A DNA stretch of 64,000 nucleotides from Sphingomonas_O antarctica (lineage in GTDB: Bacteria > Pseudomonadota > Alphaproteobacteria > Sphingomonadales > Sphingomonadaceae). The stretch is from NCBI RefSeq assembly GCF_965137005.1, contig NZ_CBCRXM010000001.1, positions 310,001 through 374,000 of the forward strand, in the 5' to 3' direction. Position numbers and translations under genes: made by a program. The number at the start of each line of letters is the position of its first letter. Position 1 is the first letter of the stretch. The notes under the pieces are model-generated. The model had not been told where the DNA came from. It saw only the letters and a list, made by a program, of their open reading frames with translations, and made no database searches. Positions 61,997 through 64,000 of this stretch are shown here, in pieces.

Positions 61997-63049
61997 ATGA
62001 CGGTCACCCCGCTCGAAGCCTTCGCCGGCCAGGTCCAATATTGCGACGCCAACGACACGCCTGTGACGAGTGCGATCTGCAGCACGCTGATCGCGGCGCT
62101 GGACGACACCACCTTGGTCGGACGGCGCGTGCTGGGCTGGCCGGGCAATGCGACCAAGGACGCCGTTCCGTTGCGGCTGGTCGGCGGAATCCACAATGCG
62201 TGGCGGGGCGGCAATGCGCCCGAACTTGCCGCGCTGTTCGAACGGGGCGATATCGACGTGACGGCGATGCAGGCATTCCTCGCGCGTGCGAGCGACGCTC
62301 TGTTGCCGTGGCTGGATGGTCCGCCGCAGACCAACGAGCCGGGGCGCTCGGCGCAGTTGATGACGGGCTTGCTCGAAATCGCCGCGCGGCATGGCCCGAA
62401 GCTCGAAATTCTCGAAATCGGTTCTTCGGCAGGGCTGAACTTGCTCATCGATCGCTTCCACATCGATCTGGGCGGGGTAACGGTCGGTCCGGAGGACTCG
62501 ACGGTGCGGCTCAAGCCCGACTGGCGCGGCGCACCGCCTCCCGATGTCCCTCTCGACATCGTTTCGCTGCGTGGCGTCGATGTCGCGCCGATCGATGCGA
62601 CCGATCCGCGACAGGCCGACCGCTTATTGTCCTATGTCTGGTTCGATCAGCCGCAGCGCGCCGAGCGCGTGGCCGCCGCAATCCAGATGCAACGCGACAA
62701 GGCGGTCGTGCTCGACAAGGGCGACGCCGCCGACTGGATCGAAGAACGGCTTGCGGAGCCGCAACCTGAAGGCGTCACGCGCGTCGTGATGCACTCGATC
62801 GTCTGGCAATATATCGGCGCGGCAGGGCAGGCGCGGATCACGACCGCGATCGAGGCGGCGGGCGCGAATGCCGATGCGCGGCGCCCGCTCGCCTGGCTGC
62901 GCGTCGAAGCCAACCGGACCGTCCATCGCCACGAAGTGACAATCCGCAGCTGGCCGTGCCATGCCCGGTCCATGCTCATCGGCTTTTCCCACGCGCACGG
63001 TTTTTGGGTGGAACGCCTCGCCGAAGCCGTACCGGGCGACGTTCCATAA
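61997..63049 (+). CDS. DUF2332 family protein
   Basis: A 350-residue soluble protein matching the DUF2332 pattern: FAGQVQYCDANDTPVTSAICSTL at the start, GRSAQLMTGLLEIAARHG, and a methyltransferase-like motif LEILEIGSSAGLNLLIDRFHI near 135-155, then VVMHSIVWQYIG and final ARSMLIGFSHAHGFWV. The glycine motif hints at a Rossmann-type SAM fold, but no activity has been assigned to the family that I know of. It is divergent from ltrA with 38 bases between starts. Confidence 0.88.
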   Translation: MTVTPLEAFAGQVQYCDANDTPVTSAICSTLIAALDDTTLVGRRVLGWPGNATKDAVPLRLVGGIHNAWRGGNAPELAALFERGDIDVTAMQAFLARASDALLPWLDGPPQTNEPGRSAQLMTGLLEIAARHGPKLEILEIGSSAGLNLLIDRFHIDLGGVTVGPEDSTVRLKPDWRGAPPPDVPLDIVSLRGVDVAPIDATDPRQADRLLSYVWFDQPQRAERVAAAIQMQRDKAVVLDKGDAADWIEERLAEPQPEGVTRVVMHSIVWQYIGAAGQARITTAIEAAGANADARRPLAWLRVEANRTVHRHEVTIRSWPCHARSMLIGFSHAHGFWVERLAEAVPGDVP

Positions 63050-63061
63050 GCGGCTTTGGCC

Positions 63062-63958
63062 CTAAGTTGCCCTATCCAAAAACGCGTCCATCGCCGCATT
63101 GACGGCTTCCGGCGCTTCCCACGGCACGAAATGGCCGCAATCGGGGACCTGCTCGATGGTCAGGTCGGTCACGACTTCGTCCAGTCCCTGAAGATTGCAA
63201 GGCGGCAGCGCGAGATCGTCCATCGCCCAGATGACCAGCGTTGGAATGGTCAGCTTCGGAAAGCCCGACAGCGGCTGGGCAGGGGGCACATCCTCGCCGA
63301 TCGCCGGGACGTTCAGTGGCGTCGCGCGATACCAGTTGAGCATGCCGAATGCCGCGTCGCGGTCCTGCCAGTCCTTCAACAAGGCGTCGCGTTCCTCCGG
63401 CTCCATCGCCGAAGGCCGGTCCCACTTCACCGCCTTCATCAGGATGCCGGCCAGCCCGTGTTCGCGGACCAGCGCGTCATTCGCCGGATCGCGAAAGGCG
63501 CGCATATACTGGCTCGACGCGCGCTGCTCTTCATTCTCGACCAGCAATTTCTGAAAGATAGCCGGGTGCGGCGCGTTGGCGATGACCGCGCGGGTCACCC
63601 GGCCATTGGCCTGTCCCATCAGCGCGACACCCCAGGCGATCGCACCGCCCCAGTCATGCCCGACGATGGTGAATTTATCGACGCCGCACGCATCGGCCAG
63701 CGCAAAAATGTCGGCGGTTAGCTTGTCCGGCGTGTAAGCCGAAACCTCCTGCGGCTTGGACGATCCGCGATAGCCACGCTGATCGGGCGCGATGCAGCGG
63801 AACCTGTCCGAAAAATGCGCCAGCTGATGGCGCCAGGTGCGGTGGCTTTCGGGAAAGCCGTGGAGGAAGATCAGCACCGGCGCGTCGCGCGGGCCGACAT
63901 CGACATAATCGAGTTCGACGCCCGTCGACAGTTTCGCGCGCTGCATCCTCTCTGTCAT
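63062..63958 (-). CDS. Alpha/beta hydrolase, epoxide-hydrolase-like
   Basis: A 298-residue hydrolase. The oxyanion motif HGFPESHRTWRHQL near 32, the nucleophile elbow VGHDWGGAIAW (Asp nucleophile near 104), and the final His in VPDCGHFVPWEAPEAV fit epoxide hydrolases, in which the nucleophile is Asp; haloalkane dehalogenases share it. Cap-domain Tyr residues are probable (YMRAF) but not certain. The ATG at 63958 overlaps nothing, lying one base past an upstream stop. It converges with the DUF2332 gene over 12 bases. Confidence 0.88.
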   Translation of the reverse strand: MTERMQRAKLSTGVELDYVDVGPRDAPVLIFLHGFPESHRTWRHQLAHFSDRFRCIAPDQRGYRGSSKPQEVSAYTPDKLTADIFALADACGVDKFTIVGHDWGGAIAWGVALMGQANGRVTRAVIANAPHPAIFQKLLVENEEQRASSQYMRAFRDPANDALVREHGLAGILMKAVKWDRPSAMEPEERDALLKDWQDRDAAFGMLNWYRATPLNVPAIGEDVPPAQPLSGFPKLTIPTLVIWAMDDLALPPCNLQGLDEVVTDLTIEQVPDCGHFVPWEAPEAVNAAMDAFLDRAT

Positions 63959-63959
63959 C

Positions 63960-64000
63960 CTACTCTCCCGGGGCTATCGCCTTGATCGCGAGAGCATGGA
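63960..64000 (-). CDS. Possible C-terminal end of an upstream gene
   Basis: On the minus strand the last bases read in frame HALAIKAIAPGE and then TAG at 63962-63960, one base before the epoxide-hydrolase-like start. The composition looks like a real protein end, and the tight spacing fits an operon. Only 12 codons are visible, so no product can be named. Confidence 0.3.
   Translation of the reverse strand, partial: HALAIKAIAPGE

Noticed and set aside
1..64000. Insertion sequences, transposases or prophage genes
   Set aside because: No transposase, integrase, capsid or tail motifs were recognised in any plausible reading frame.

Overview
The window looks like a chromosomal segment of a high-GC alphaproteobacterium of the order Sphingomonadales. 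The clues are a PEPxxWA-type C-terminal sorting signal, a fused transaldolase/glucose-6-phosphate isomerase, short-form HisG, the rpsF-rpsR-rplI order and the many 4-base start/stop overlaps. I see no prophage, insertion sequence, CRISPR array or replication origin. All family assignments come from reading motifs and protein architecture; no database search was run.

Layout. 1-9 kb is housekeeping: the end of folE, a PKHD-type hydroxylase, rpsF-rpsR-rplI, a secreted methyltransferase-like protein, a membrane lipoprotein gene apparently split by an in-frame TAG, a D-aminoacylase, fabD-fabG, and a secreted phytase-like protein behind a PHO-box-like promoter. From the tRNA-Cys at 41184 down to 9058, everything is on the minus strand. 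This 32-kb run holds two accessory modules separated by cysS and a 2-hydroxyacid dehydrogenase gene. Module A (41052-20617) encodes a secreted TPR-CHAT protease, a CHASE2 adenylate cyclase, a small FecR-like exported protein, a TpsB outer-membrane transporter and a 4243-residue TpsA-type adhesin. Module B (18187-9058) is four overlapping genes: a membrane-anchored pentaheme cytochrome, a lipoprotein with two HbpS/GlcG-like domains, an outer-membrane beta-barrel, and a secreted decaheme cytochrome fused to LVIVD repeats. This reads as a trans-outer-membrane electron conduit.

41-64 kb returns to metabolism: aroQ; glutathione-dependent formaldehyde oxidation (frmA, a VOC protein, fghA); a GH130 glycoside phosphorylase divergent from a sugar-phosphate operon (tkt, tal-pgi, gnd, two HAD phosphatases); a cation:proton antiporter; and a minus-strand run hisG-hisD-nusB-alaS plus a secreted C13 (legumain-like) peptidase. 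LtrA, DUF2332 and epoxide-hydrolase-like genes close the window.

The strongest candidates for undescribed biology are module B, as a porin-cytochrome system with heme-binding accessory domains, and module A, in which a caspase-fold protease and a cyclic-nucleotide sensor are coupled to two-partner secretion. No gap between genes exceeds about 300 bases; the longest is the 271-base divergent region upstream of rpsF.
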